Shown here: positions 47,870-60,952 of the stretch, piece by piece | Position numbering within the stretch: the first letter of the stretch is position 1 | Layout: the number at the start of each line of letters is the position of its first letter | Assembly (NCBI GenBank): GCA_963170055.1 | Contig: CAUJGJ010000242.1 | Span: 4,073,639-4,137,638, forward strand | Direction of reading: 5' to 3' | DNA: 64,000 nucleotides | Origin: Halisarca cf. caerulea | Taxonomy: Eukaryota > Porifera > Demospongiae > Chondrillida > Halisarcidae | Notes under the pieces: generated by a model | The model's input: only the letters and a program-made list of their open reading frames with translations | The model's database searches: none | What the model was told of the DNA's origin: nothing | Program-made: the position numbers and the translations under genes

Positions 47870-48740
47870 CATGGCGCTACTCACCAACCTTTTGTCGGTG
47901 TACGGTCGGAGCTTGCAGATTGGGTACGGTCCTTGCTCCTTAAAGACGCGGGAGTTGTGAGTTTGAGTTCGCCCTTGCAGTGTTGCTTGCCACATAGTCC
48001 TTTGGAGGCAGGTCCGCTTCATTGGAAGTGGGAAGGGCCTGTAAGTTACCGTTCTCTTCTCCATCTCTTTGCTGTCTAGTACCCAGCGGTGTGATGTAAG
48101 GCCCGTGAGACTTGCAGATCATCGCCCGGTTACGCGTATCGTATGTGTGCCGGTGTACGGTGTCAGTCGATGTACGGTCGGAGCTTGTGATTGGGTGCGT
48201 CCTTGCTCCTAGCAGACATTTGGGGGCGGTGTCTGAAAGTACCCAGCGGTGACGTGTCATCGCACGGCTACACTTTGTGTGCCACAGTCGTTGTACGGGT
48301 CGGTGTACGGTCGGAGCTTGTGATTGGGTGCGTCCTTGCTCCTAGCAGACATTTGGGAGGGTGTCTGAAAGTACCCAGCGGTGACGTGTCATCGCACGGC
48401 TACACTTTGTGTGCCACAGTCGTTGTACGGGTCGTTGTACGGTCGGAGCTTGTGATTGGGTACGTCCTTGCTCCTTAAAGACACGGGAGTTGTGAGTTTG
48501 AGTTCGCCCTTGCAGTGTTGCTTGCCACATAGTCCTTTGGAGGCAGGTCCGCTTCATTGGAAGTGGGAAGGGCCTGTGAGTTACCGTTCTCTTCTCCATC
48601 TCTTTGCTGTCTAGTACCCAGCGGTGTGATGTAAGGCCCGTGAGACTTGCAGATCATCGCCCGGTTACGCGTATCGTATGTGTGCCGGTGTACGGTGTCA
48701 GTCGATGTACGGTTTCAGTCGGTGTACGGTCCTAGCCAGT
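47870..48740. repeat. imperfect GTACGGTCGGAGCTTG repeat block in left arm
   Basis: CGGTGTACGGTCGGAGCTTG plus TGCGTCCTTGCTCCT recurs near 47896, 48170, 48305 and 48437, and a larger block (CTTTGGAGGCAGGTCCGCTT) is present twice. GC content is higher than the surroundings. The mirror copy spans about 62110-62760. Confidence 0.75.
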
Positions 48741-49329
48741 GACTGTGGCAAGTTTTTGCCTGAAGATTCCAGGGTAGTCTTGTGGACGATGTGCGACCTG
48801 TCTAATTGTGTTCTGGGAGAGGAACTGGTGTTGCAGCTGTTTCAGCAACTTTTGTTGGTTAGTATTCAGTTGCTGATCCGTTTATGTGTACGTTATATCT
48901 AAGAATGAGAATACCTGGTCTTCGTAATTTTGTCAATTACATATATGTACGTAGTAAATAATAATTTATAATAATTGCCTACTGAAGACGTAAAATGGCT
49001 GTAATTGCTGTACACTTCCTAGGGTCATGTCCCTTTGTTTCTTTACTGCACCATGTCATATATTTCAGTATCTTTAGGAATCACTTATTTCTTCATTGGA
49101 TTCATCCATTAAGTCTTGTGTGTGCCTTAGCTGGTGGTGTATAGCCTTTTGAAATGCCTGAATAACCTGAAACTTGAATTTCAAATATATTCTTGATGAT
49201 TGATATAATTTTTATGATTTTTATAGAACCTGTGGCGGCAGCATGGTGGTGCTCGCTTTGTGGGGTAGCTGTGCAGTTGCAGGAGCTCAACACCAGTGGA
49301 TGGGCATCCGTGGTACTCGATGTGTAGGA

Positions 49330-49640
49330 CGTAATGGTTCCACTACCCTGAAATCCTGCCTGCTCGAGTAGCCTTTCCAATAAGTCACTGAACTGATTGA
49401 TGTTGTCCATCTCCTCCATGTTGCTGGACCTGTCCTACCAAGACGACCTGAAACTGGTGCATTGTGGTGCTTGGACTAGTCTGAGTAGTGTCAGTGTTCA
49501 GGTGTCCAGCAGCTGATTGGCGCCCGTGGTACTCGTTGTGTAGGATGTAATGGTTCCACAGCCCTGAAGTCTTGCCCGCTCGAGTAGCCAGTCCACCCTG
49601 TCCATCAATTGATCTGTTCAAAGTGACACCTCCCAGTGAT
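49330..49640 (-). pseudogene. decayed coding repeat (LLERxxxQGxGTITSYT) in left arm
   Basis: Two related peptides occur in successive minus-strand segments, LLERARLQGCGTITSYTTS and LLEQAGFQGSGTITSYTSS, separated by stops or a possible intron. The mirrored right-arm region (61230-61520) has the same pair. The peptide-level repetition suggests a former gene of the element. Confidence 0.45.
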
Positions 49641-49983
49641 GTCTAGTCTGGATCCCCTTCTGATGATTCCACAGATGCAACTGGTCTGACGGTAGACTTG
49701 TCGCAGCCTGGCTAAATTTTTGGGGCATGATGTACCTCCCCGTCCTCGCCGGATGCCCTGGGCACACAAGTTAGTCGTGTGGCAAAGAGAGGTACAAGAA
49801 TGACTGCTATTTATAGCTATACTGCATGTTGACAATTACATAGCTAGCATTTAATTTTACATATTATGACACTATTTGGTTGGTTCTCTAATACTTTTTT
49901 GTGTTTTATATATTCACAAACTCTACTTGTTAGGTTGTGTATATATGCTAGGATATTATGCATTTGATTGATATACTCAATTG

Positions 49984-50184
49984 TTAAATTGAAATTTCAC
50001 TAGTATACAGACTGAGATTGATTGCATGGTATTTACAACAGGTAGTTGCCATGTACAGTAGTTGGTTCACTTGCTCAGTAGCTGGTTGGTGCACAACACC
50101 CAAAACAATGCTAGGACTCCACATGGGGCCAATGTAGCAATACGTGACGAACTCTGCAAGATAACTTGTATTTTTGTAGTACAC
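49984..50184 (-). pseudogene. conserved coding relic (FVTYCYIGPMWSPSIVLGVV) in left arm
   Basis: Minus frame with GPMWSPSIVLGVVHQPATEQ, matched by 60659-60952 in the right arm. No family recognised. It could be an exon of the same element gene as the CCCH domain. Confidence 0.4.
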
Positions 50185-50660
50185 CCATTACAGGCTTACT
50201 GCATATTCTCTAAATCGATTTGTCACACCTACTTTCACAAAAAATTCCTTTGACAAGAAGTATAGAATTTATGTAGAATTGTTTTCCAGAACCTATACCT
50301 TTGAGAATGGCTGATGAAACTTTGGAGTCAATTAAGGAACGAATACTTAGGCTATTACAAACATATACGTACGTACATGGTTATAATAATCTCAAGTGTA
50401 GTGAAAGGAACATTAAAGTGCAGCTCTCTGGGTACATAGTTTGCAAGTTTTGAGGGGTAGCTCATCACATTGTTATGCCTAGCTGCCATTTTGTCAGTCA
50501 CATTCAACAGTATGCCTACCCCAACAGAACAAAAACAGCAAATAATTATCTATTGGTAAATTATTATATTATTGTCAAGTTACAAGAGTAAAATGAAACG
50601 TTTTGGCTAAAATATGCATCATTATGACCATGTAGTTACTTCTGTGCGTAAAGTGATCTT

Positions 50661-51291
50661 CTAGCTATAAGTTTGGGGTGTGTATCTGTGTGTTGTTCTG
50701 ACGTTCTGTGCTAGTGGTGGTGCTTGCTGTGTGTGCAGTGGGTAGTGGTGCATGTGTGTCTGGTTGTGCAGCATGGTGTGGGTACTGTAGAACATGTGGT
50801 GTGTACTAATGTATTGCGTGTGGAGTGTAAAATGGTGTAGGGTATGAAGCATATTGTGGCATAGGTGGAGGGTGTGTCGGGAATGGTAGTGGCTGTGCAT
50901 GGTGTGGAGGTGCGGATGGCTGAGGGATTGTGGCTGGCGTCTGGGGTGATGTGCTGGGATCGCAGGAGTTGTGGTTGTCTTAGACACTGTGTGACTATCC
51001 TCCTGCCCTTGTGCACTTTCCACCTACAAGGGTAGTATTCAGTTGTATATATAGGCTTAACCATACACAAGCTTACTATGTACTTTAGCTCCTTTCTGTT
51101 GAGGTGCGGAAAGTTACATCTGTGCTTCTTCTTACACCCATTTGTGATGTTAAAGAATTTACACAATTTAGTGTTAGTAGACTTTTCTATCGGAAAGGGC
51201 CAAACATCATAAATGTACATACATAATACCAGAACATTTGAAATGCGAGGTGTACTTACTTTGCTGTTTAGGCTTCCTAGCTTTGTCAAAA
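50661..51291 (-). pseudogene. CCCH zinc-finger gene copy, left arm (5' truncated)
   Basis: The minus strand carries the mirror of the right-arm gene. The first exon is cut at the arm boundary (51291), losing the ATG. The CCCH exon lies at about 51185-51076 and encodes LCKFFNITNGCKKKHRCNFP. A Pro/His/Thr-rich last exon from about 51023 differs from the right copy by indels that change its reading frame. Loss of the start exon argues that this copy is not functional. Confidence 0.55.
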
Positions 51292-51852
51292 TAATTCATA
51301 GGCGTAGGAAGATATTTTGAATTGGGGGAACGAGCACACATGAAGTTTCTAAAGTGCTGTGACGTATATGTGTAGTGTTGGATATGCTGGTGCTAATACC
51401 AATATTTAGCACAAGCACCACGCACATTCCCAGTGGACACACATGATGTTTCTGAAGATCTGTGGGCGTATTTGTGTAGTGTTGGATATGCTGGTGCTAA
51501 TACCAATATTTGGCACTAGCACCACACACATTCCCAGTGGACACACATGAAGTTTCGGAAGTGCTGTGAGAGTATTTGTGTAGTGTTGAATATGCTGGTT
51601 CTAATACCAATATTTGGCACTAGCACCACGCACATTCCCAGTGGACACACATGAAGTTTCTCAAGTGCTGTGACGTATATGAGTAGTGTTCTATATGCTG
51701 GTGCTAATACCAATATTTGGCACTAGCACCACGCACATTCCCGGTGGACACACATGAAGTTTCTGAAGAGCTGTGGGCGTATGTGTGTAGTATTGGATAT
51801 TCTGGTGCTAATACCAATGTTAGGCACTAGCACCACGCACATTCCCAGAGGA
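51292..51852 (-). repeat. ~105-bp satellite, left block (reverse orientation)
   Basis: About five units, each with GTGTTGGATATGCTGGTGCT and TTTGGCACTAGCACCACGCA. Opposite orientation to the main array after the gap. Confidence 0.9.
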
Positions 51853-52052
51853 NNNNNNNNNNNNNNNNNNNNNNNNNNNNNNNNNNNNNNNNNNNNNNNN
51901 NNNNNNNNNNNNNNNNNNNNNNNNNNNNNNNNNNNNNNNNNNNNNNNNNNNNNNNNNNNNNNNNNNNNNNNNNNNNNNNNNNNNNNNNNNNNNNNNNNNN
52001 NNNNNNNNNNNNNNNNNNNNNNNNNNNNNNNNNNNNNNNNNNNNNNNNNNNN
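51853..52052. other. assembly gap (200 N)
   Basis: Placeholder gap at the point where the satellite changes orientation. The true junction is therefore unknown. Confidence 1.
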
Positions 52053-55000
52053 GTGCGTGGTGCTAGTGCCAAATATTGGTATTAGCACCGGCATATCCAA
52101 CACTACACAAATGCGCCCACAGCACTTCAGAAACTTCATGTGTGTCCACTGGGAATGTGCGTGGTGCTAGTGCCAAATTTTGGTATTAGCACCAGCATAT
52201 CCAACACTACTCAAATACGCCCACAGCACTTCAGAAACTTCATGTGTGTCCACTGGGAATGTGCGTGGTGCTAGTGCCAAATATTGGTATTAGCACCAGC
52301 ATATCCAACACTACACAAATACGCCCTCAGCAATTAAGAATCTTCATGTGTGTCCACTGGGAATGTGCGTGGTGCTAGTGCCAAATATTGGTATTAGCAC
52401 CAGCATATCCAACACTACACAAATACGCCCACAGCAGTTAAGAACCTTCATGTGTGTCCACTTTTAATGTGCGTGGTGCTAGTGCCAAATATTGGTATTA
52501 GCACCAGCATATCCAACACTACACAAATACGCCCACAGCATATAAGAAACTTCATGTTTGTCCAATGGGAATGTGCGTTGTGCTAGTGCCAAATATTGGT
52601 ATTAGAACCAGCATATCCAACACTACACAAATACGCCCACAGCATATAAGAAACTTCATGTGTGTCCACTGGGAATGTGCGTGGTGCTAGTGCCAAATAT
52701 TGGTATTAGCACCAGCATATCCAACACTACACAAATGCGCCCACAGCACTTCAGAAACTTCATGTGTGTCCACTGGGAATGTATGTGGTGCTAGTGCCAA
52801 ATATTGGTATTAGCACCAGCATATCCAACACTACACAAATACGCCCACAGCACTTCAGAAACTTCATGTGTGTCCACTGGGAATGTGCGTGGTGCTAGTG
52901 CCAAATATTGGTATTAGCACCAGCATATCCAACACTACACAAATACGCCCACAGCACTTCAGAAACTTCATGTGTGTCCACTGGGAATGTGCGTGGTGCT
53001 AGTGCCAAATATTGGTATTAGCACCAGCATATCCAACACTACACAAATACGCCCACAGCACTTCAGAAACTTCATGTGTGTCCACTGGGAATGTGCGTGG
53101 TGCTAGTGCCAAATATTGGTATTAGCACCAGCATATCCAACACTACACTAATACGCCCACAGCACTCCACAATCTTAATGTGTGTCAACTGGGAATGTGC
53201 GTGGTGTTAGTTCCAAATATTTGTATTAGCACCAGCATATCCAACACTACACAAATACGCCCACAGCACTTCAGAAACTTCATGTGTGTCCACTGGGAAT
53301 GTGCGTGGTGCTAGTGCCAAATATTGGTATTAGCACCGGCATATCCAACACTACATAAATGCGCCCACAGCACTTCAGAAACTTCATGTGTGTCCACTGG
53401 GAATGTGCGTGGTGCTAGTGCCAAATTTTGGTATTAGCACCAGCATATCCAACACTACACAATTGCACCCACAGCACTTCAGAAACTTCATGTGTGTCCA
53501 CTGGGAATGTGCGTGGTGCTAGTGACGAATATAGGTATTAGCACCAGCTTATCCAACACTACACAAATACGCCCACAGCACTTCAGAATCTTTATGTGTG
53601 TCCACTAGGAATGTGCGTGGTGTTAGTGCCAATTATTGGATTTAGCACCAGCATATCCAACACTACACAAATACGCCCACAGCACTTCAGAAACTTCATG
53701 TGTGTCCACTGGGAATGTGCGTAGTGATAGTACCAAATATTGGTATTAGCACCAGCATATCCAACACTACACAAATACGCCCACAGCATATAAGAAACTT
53801 CATGTGTGTCCACTGGGAATGTGCGTGGTGCTAGTGCCAAATATTGGTATTAGCACCAGCATATCCAACGCTACACAAATACGCCCACAGCATATAAGAA
53901 ACTTCATGTGTGTCCACTGGGAATGTGCGTGGTGCTAGTGCCAAATATTGGTATTAGCACCAGCATATCCAACACTACACAAATGCGCCCACAGCACTTC
54001 AGAAACTTCATGTGTGTCCACTGGGAATGTATGTGGTGCTAGTGCCAAATATTGGTATTAGCACCAGCATATCCAACACTACACAAATACGCCCACAGCA
54101 CTTCAGAAACTTCATGTGTGTCCACTGGGAATGTGCGTGGTGCTAGTGCCAAATATTGGTATTAGCACCAGCATATCCAACACTACACAAATACGCCCAC
54201 AGCACTTCAGAAACTTCATGTGTGTCCACTGGGAATGTGCGTGGTGCTAGTGCCAAATATTGGTATTAGCACCAGCATATCCAACACTACAAAAATACGC
54301 CCATAGCAGTTAAGAAACTTCATGTGTGTCCACTGGGAATGTGCGTGGTGCTAGTGCCAAATATTGGTATTAGCACCGGCATATCCAACACTACACAAAT
54401 GCGCCCACAGCACTTCAGAAACTTCATGTGTGTCCACTGGGAATGTGCGTGGTGCTAGTGCCAAATTTTGGTATTAGCACCAGCATATCCAACACTACAC
54501 AAATGCACCCACAGCACTTCAGAAACTTCATGTGTGTCCACTGGGAATGTGCGTGGTGCTAGTGACGAATATAGGTATTAGCACCAGCTTATCCAACACT
54601 ACACAAATACGCCCACAGCACTTCAGAAACTTCATGTGTGTCCACTGGGAATGTGCGTGGTGCTAGTGCCAAATATTGGTATTAGCACCAGCATATCCAA
54701 CACTACACAAATACGCCCACAGCACTTCAGAATCTTCATGTGTGTCCACTGGGAATGTGCGTGGTGCTAGTGCCAAATATTGGTATTAGCACCAGCATAT
54801 CCAACACTACACAAATACGCCCACAGCACTTCAGAATCTTTATGTGTGTCCACTAGGAATGTGCGTGGTGCTAGTGCCAAATATTGGTGTTAGCACCAGC
54901 ATATCCAACACTACACAAATACGCCCACAGCACTTAAGAATCTTCATGTGTCAGCTGGGAATGTGTGTGGTGTTTGTGCAAAATATTTGTCTTAGAACCA

Positions 55001-56945
55001 CCAATTCCAGTAATACACTATTTTTCCCTCGGCAAAAAAGAAACTTGATGTACATCAACTGGTAATGTACGTAGGTCTTAGGGTTAGGGTTCTTTAAGGT
55101 AACCATGTCCCAAATATTGGTCTTAACACCAGCATATTTTAAATTACACAGATATGAATGCAAAACTTCAGAAACTTCACGTGTGGGAATGCACGTGGTG
55201 CTAGTGCCAAATATTGGTATTAGCACCAGTGTATCCAACATTACACAAATTTGCCCACAGCACTTCAGAAACTTCATCTGTGTCCACTGAGAATGTGCGT
55301 GGTGCTAGTGTAAAATATTGGTATTAGCACCAGTGTATCCAACAGTACACAAATACGCCCACAGTACTTCAGAAACTTCATGTGTACCCACTGGGAATGT
55401 GCGTGGTGCTAGTACCAAATATTTGTATTAACACCAGCATATCCAACACTACAAAAAGACGCCCGCAGCACTTCAGAAACTTCATGTGTGTCCACTGGGA
55501 ATGTGCGTGGTGCTAGTATCAAATATTGGTATTAGTACTAGCATATCTAACACTAAACAAATTCGCCCACAGTACTTCAGAAACTTCATGATTGTCCACT
55601 GGGAATGTGCGTTGTTCTAGTGAATAATATTGGTATTAGCACCAGCATATCCAACACTACAAAAATACGCCCATAGCACTTCAGAAACTTCATGTGTGTC
55701 CACTGGGAATGTGCGTGGTGTTAGTACCAAATATTGGTATTAGCACCAGCATATCCAAAACTACACAAATACGCTCACAGCGCTTCAGAAACTTCATGTG
55801 TGTCCACTGGGAATGTGCGTGGTGTTAGTGCCAAATATAGGTATTAGCACCAGCATATCCAACACTAAACAAATGCGCCCACAGCACTTCAGAAACTTCA
55901 TGTGTGTCCACTGGGAATGTGCGTGGTGCTAGTGCCAAATATTGGTATTAGCACAAGCATATCCAACACTATACAAATGCGCCCACAGCACTTCAGAAAC
56001 TTCATCATTGTCCACTGGGAATGTGCGTGGTGCTAGTGAATAATATTGGTATTAGCACCAGCATATCCAAAACTACACAAATACGCTCACAGCACTTCAG
56101 AAACTTCAGGTGTGTCCACTGAGAATGTGCGTGGTCTTAACACCAGCATATTTGAAATTACACAGAAATGAATGCAAAACTTCAGAAACCTCACGTGTGG
56201 GAATGCGCGTGGTGTTAGTTCCAAATATTGGTATTAGCACCAGCATATCCAACACTAAACAAATACGCCCACAGCACTTCAGAAACTTCATGTGTGTCCA
56301 CTGGGAATGTGCGTGGTACACAGAAATGAATGCAAAACTTCAGAAACCTCACGTGTGGGAATGCGCGTGGTGTTAGTGCCAAATATTGGTATTAGCACAA
56401 GCATATACAACACTAAACAAATACGCCCACAGCACTTCAGAAGCTTCATGTGTGTCCACTGGGAATGTGCGTGGTGCTAGTTCCAAATATTGGTATTAGC
56501 ACCAGCATATCCAACACTATACAAATACGCCCACAGTACTTCAGAAACTTCATGATTGTCCACTGGGAATGTGCGTGGTGCTAGATCCAAATATTGGTAT
56601 TAGCACAAGCATATCCAACACTATACAAATACGCCCACAGTACTTCAGAAACTTCATGATTGTCCACAGGGAATGTGCGTGGTGCTAGTGCCATAGATTG
56701 GTATTAGCACCAGCATATCCAACACTACACTAATAGGCCCACAGCACTCCACAATCTTCATGTGTGTCCACTAGGAATGTGCGTGGTGCTAGTGCCAAAT
56801 ATTTGTATTAGCACCAGTGTATCCAACACTACACAAATACGCCCAAAGCACTTCAGAAACTTCATGTGTGTCCACTGGGAATGTGCGTGGTGATAGTACC
56901 AAACATTGGTAGTAGCACTAGCATATCCAACAATACACAAATACG
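52053..56945 (+). repeat. ~105-bp satellite, main block
   Basis: About 46 units. Each has a dyad core GGTGCTAGTGCCAAATATTG continuing GTATTAGCACC (arms GGTGCTA/TAGCACC and CCAA/TTGG), then GCATATCCAACACTACACAA, CGCCCACAGCACTTCAG and TGTGTCCACTGGGAATG. Units are more diverged after about 54,950. Confidence 0.95.
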
Positions 56946-56947
56946 AT

Positions 56948-58870
56948 GTGGTGACGATAGAAATGCAAATTTTCACCACAGAAAGGGTTTTCTTTGATGC
57001 GGGAAGCCATGTGGTGACATGTGAAATGTAAATTTTAACCTCAGAATGTTTTCTCTTGGTTGCGGGAAGCCATGTGGTGGCATGGTAAATGTAAATTTTC
57101 ACCTCAGGATGTTTTGTCTTTGATGCGGGAAGCCATGTGGTGACATGGGAAATGTAAATTTTAACCTCAGAATGTTTTCCCTTGGTTGCGGGAAGCCATG
57201 TGGTGGCATGGTAAATGTAAATTTTCACCTCAGGATGTGTTCCCTTTGATGCGGGAAGCAATGTGGTGGCGTGGGAAATGTAAATTTTCACCTCAGGATG
57301 ATTTCCCTTTGATGCGGGAAGCCATGTGGTGGCGTGGGAACTGTAAATTTTCACCTCAGGATGACTTCTCTTTGATGCGGGAAGCCATGTGGTGACATGT
57401 GAAATGTAAATTTTAACCTCAGAATGTTTTCCCTTGGTTGCGGGAAGCCATGTGGTGGCATGGTAAATGTAAATTTTCACCTCAGGATGTTTTCTCTTTG
57501 ATGCGGGAAGCCATGTGGTGACATGGGAAATGTAAATTTTAACCTCAGAATGTTTTCCCTTGGTTGCGGGAAGCCATGTGGTGGCATGGTAAATGTAAAT
57601 TTTCACCTCAGGATGTGTTCCCTTTGATGCGGGAAGCCATGTGGTGGCGTGGGAAATGTAAATTTTAACCTCAGGATGATTTCCCTTTGATGCGGGAAGC
57701 CATGTGGTGACGTGGGAAATGTAAATTTTCACCACAGAAAGTGTTCTTTTTGTCACGTGAAGCCATGTGGTGGTGTGGGAAATGTAAATTTTAACCTCAG
57801 GATGATTTCCCTTTGATGCGGGAAGCCATGTGGTGACGTGGGAAATGTAAATTTTCACCACAGAAAGTGTTCTTTTTGTCACGTGAAGCCATGTGGTGGT
57901 GTGGGAAATGTAAATTTTCACCTCAGGATGTTTTCCCTTTGATGCGGGAAGCCATGTGGTGGCGTGGGAAATGTAAATTTTCACCTAAGGATGACTTCCC
58001 TTTGATGCGGGAAGCCATGTGGTGGTGTGGGAAATGTAATTTTTTACCACAGAGTGTTCATTTTGATGCGGGAGCAATGTAGTGTAGTGGGGAAGTAAAT
58101 TTTACCTCAGGATGATTTCCCTTTGATGCAGGAAGTCATGTGATGACGTGGGAAATGTAAATTTTCATCGCAGAAAGTATTCTCTTTAATGCGGGAAGCC
58201 ATGTGGTAGAGTGGGGAAGTAAATTTTCACCTCAGGAAGTCTTCTCTTTAATGCGGGAAGCCATGTGGTGGTGTGGAAAATTGAAATTTCAATGCAGGAA
58301 GTGTTCCTTTCGATGCGGGAATTCATCTGGAGGCGTTGAAAATTTAAATGTTCACCACAGGAAGTGTTTACTTTGATGTGGGAAGCTACATGGAGGTGTG
58401 GGAAATTGATACTTTCACCAAGGAAGTGTTTCCTTTCTTGCGGGAAACCATGCGGAGGAGTGGGAAATTGAAATGGTCACCACAGGAAGTGTTTACTTTG
58501 ATGTGGGAAGCCATGTGGTGGTGTGGGAAGTCAAATTTTTAACACAGGAAGTGTTTCCTTTGAAGCAGGAATCCATGTGGTGGTGTAGGATAGTGAAATT
58601 TTTATCACAGGAAGTGTTCCCTCTGATGCGGGAAGCCATGTTGTTAAGTGGGAAATTGAAATTTTTTGACAGGAAGTTTTTTTATGCACGAAGCTATTTT
58701 CCATGTCAGAAATTGAAATTTTTATCACAGGAAGTTGTTCCTTTGATGTGTGAAGTGATATGGTCAAATCACAAATTGAAATCTTTTCCACAGCAAGTAT
58801 TCACCTTGATGCAGGAAGCCTTGTGGCCACATCAGAACTTGAAAAAATTTTTCACAGGAAGTGTTTTATT
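56948..58870. repeat. 63-bp satellite
   Basis: About 30 units of 63 bp (GATGCGGGAAGCCATGTGGT ... GAAATGTAAATTTTCACCTC). The unit length keeps the minus frame open for about 400 codons (KIYISHATTWLPASKG repeats). Copies decay steadily toward 58,870, where a (TG)n tract begins. Confidence 0.95.
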
Positions 58871-58883
58871 TGATGCAGGAAGC

Positions 58884-58926
<43 letters not shown>

Positions 58927-59029
58927 GTTTGTGCATGTGTGCATGTGTTGTGTGTTGTGTGGGTGTGGGTGGGTGTGCAAGTGTACAAATGGCTCATATT
59001 TTGCATATGTTTGCATTAAATACAATTAA

Positions 59030-59510
59030 CTGTAAAATGTTTATGTTGACAATACGTATATACCCTACAATACGCTTCGCTACAGTACAATGTCTTCTTT
59101 TGGCCAATTGTGTATACATCACTTTCACCTAAACTATTTACAGTGACAATCACCAGGTGAGACTGTGTAGTGTGTAGATACATGTGGGCATGTGGGTGGG
59201 GTCAAACAATATATGGCAAATGCTTACTGAGAGCATTTCCACTGTTTCAGCCATTTTGCCATTTCCGCTGTTTCCGCCCTTTCTCCTTGCCCCTTATCAA
59301 AGTAACATGGCAGTTGCAGAGTTCCTGCACAAATAATTTCTCATAAGCACCTTATAGTCCCAAGCTCTTATAGCATTGCCTAGCCTAAACAGATGGTAAA
59401 CAATTCATCAAAATCATACCTCCACTGAACCCCCAGCCATGCAATCCATGCACATATTTAAAGCTGGACAGCTAAATGGCTATAGCATTCAGTGTATTGT
59501 AGTCTTAAGG
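59030..59510. other. unique sequence between satellites and right arm
   Basis: Not part of the palindrome. It contains the immediate 5' flank of the CCCH gene. No TATA box or repeats are obvious. Confidence 0.4.
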
Positions 59511-59972
59511 ATGTCTGACAAGGGTTTTCAGTTTGTCAATAATTATTTTGACAAAGCTAGCAAGCCTAAACAGCACAGTAAGTACACCTTGCATTTCAAA
59601 TGTTCTGGTATTATGTATGTACATTTATGATGCTTGGCCCTTTCCGATAGAAAAGTCTACTAACACTAAATTGTGTAAATTCTTTAACATCACAAATGGG
59701 TGTAAGAAGAAGCACAGATGTAACTTTCCGCACCTCAACAGAAAGGAGCTAAAGCACATAGTAAGCTTGTGTATGGTAAAGCCTATATATACAACTGAAT
59801 ACTACCCTTTTAGGTGGAAAGTGCACAAAGGCAGGAGGATAGTCACTCAGTGTCTAGCAACAAGACAGCCACAACTCCTGCGATCCCCAGCACATCACCC
59901 CAGACGCCAGCCACAATCCCTCAGTCATCAGCACCTCCACATGCACCATGCACAGCCACATATCATTCATGA
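59511..59972 (+). CDS. CCCH zinc-finger protein of the palindromic element, 3 exons
   Basis: Exons 59511-59577, 59651-59760 and 59814-59972 join in phase (CACA|GTAAGT, CGATAG|AA, CATA|GTAAGC, TTTTAG|GTG) to 111 residues. It starts MSDKGFQFVNNYFDKASKPK. Exon 2 encodes CKFFNITNGCKKKHRCNFPH, a C-x8-C-x5-C-x3-H finger of the spacing found in RNA-binding tristetraprolin-type proteins. Exon 3 is Ser/Thr/Pro-rich. Comparison with the left arm shows the tail has suffered indels; an older version probably continued in a Pro/Tyr-rich frame. The gene sits exactly across the inner boundary of the right arm (59541). Function, if any, would be RNA binding (family knowledge); a role in the element is inference. 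Confidence 0.6.
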
Positions 59973-60370
59973 CACACTCTCCACCTATGCCACAATATGC
60001 TCCATACCCTACACCATTTTACACTCCACACACAATACATTAGTACACACCACATATTCTACAGTACCCACGCCATGCTGCACAACCAGACACACATGTA
60101 CCATCCCCACTACCCACTGCACACACAGCAAGCACCACAACTAGCACAGAAGAACATCAGAACAACACACAGATACACACCCAGACTTATAGCTAGGAGA
60201 TCACTACACGTACAGAAGTAACTACATGGTCATAATGATGCATATTTTTGCTAAAACATTTCATTTTACTCTTGTAACTTGACAATTATAATAATTTACC
60301 AATAGATAATTATTTGCTGTTTTTGTTCTGTTGGGGTAGGCATACTGTTGAGTGTGACTGACAAAATGGC

Positions 60371-60482
60371 AGCTAGGCATAACAATGTGATGAGCTACCC
60401 CTCAAAACTTGCAAACTATCATGTACCCAGAGAGCTGCAGTTTAATGTTCCTTTCACTACCCTTGAGATTATTATAACCATG
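60371..60482 (+). other. candidate exon in right arm
   Basis: GGGGTAG acceptor, an open frame with SYPSKLANYHVPRELQFNVP, and ACCATG|GTATATG as donor. A mirrored region exists in the left arm near 50390-50510. Could belong to a longer transcript with the CCCH exons. Confidence 0.3.
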
Positions 60483-60658
60483 TATATGTTTGTAATAGCC
60501 TAAGTATTCGTTCATTAATTGACTCCAAAGTTTCATCAGCCATTCTCAAAGGTATATATAGGTTCTGGAACTACATAAATTCTATACTTCTTGTCAAAGG
60601 AAATTTTTGTGAAACTTGGTGTGACAAATTGATTTAGAGAATATGCAGTAAGCCTGTA

Positions 60659-60952
60659 ATGGACGTACTTAACAAAAATAAAAGTTATCTTGCAGAGTTC
60701 GTCACGTATTGCTGCACTGGCCCCATGTGGAGTCCTAGCATTGTTTTGGGTGTGGTGCACCAACCAGCTACTGAACAAGTGAACCAACTACTGTACATGG
60801 GAACTACCCATTGTAAATACCATGCAATCAATCTCAGTCTGAATATTAGCGAAATATATTTCAATTTAACAACTGAGTATATCAATCAAATGCATAATAT
60901 CCTAGCATATATACGGTCAAACCTAACAAGTATAGAGTTTGTGAATATATAA
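60659..60952 (+). pseudogene. conserved coding relic (GPMWSPSIVLGVVHQPATEQ), right arm
   Basis: 97 codons open here against 66 in the left copy, with the N-terminal 60 residues nearly identical. Unknown family. Confidence 0.4.

Larger units (their letters stand above)
46862..51291. repeat. left arm of giant palindrome
   Basis: Reverse-complement matches run through the whole arm: 47034-47100 pairs with 63528-63594, 47642-48064 with 62562-62984, 49385-49621 with 61232-61510, and 50711-51289 with 59533-60144. Paired coordinates sum to about 110,630-110,890, giving an axis near 55.3-55.4 kb. Arms differ by scattered substitutions and small indels, so they are not one sequence assembled twice. 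Confidence 0.85.

Noticed and set aside
56758..57984. 408-residue protein
   Set aside because: Open frame of a 63-bp satellite with a 21-residue period and no unique sequence.
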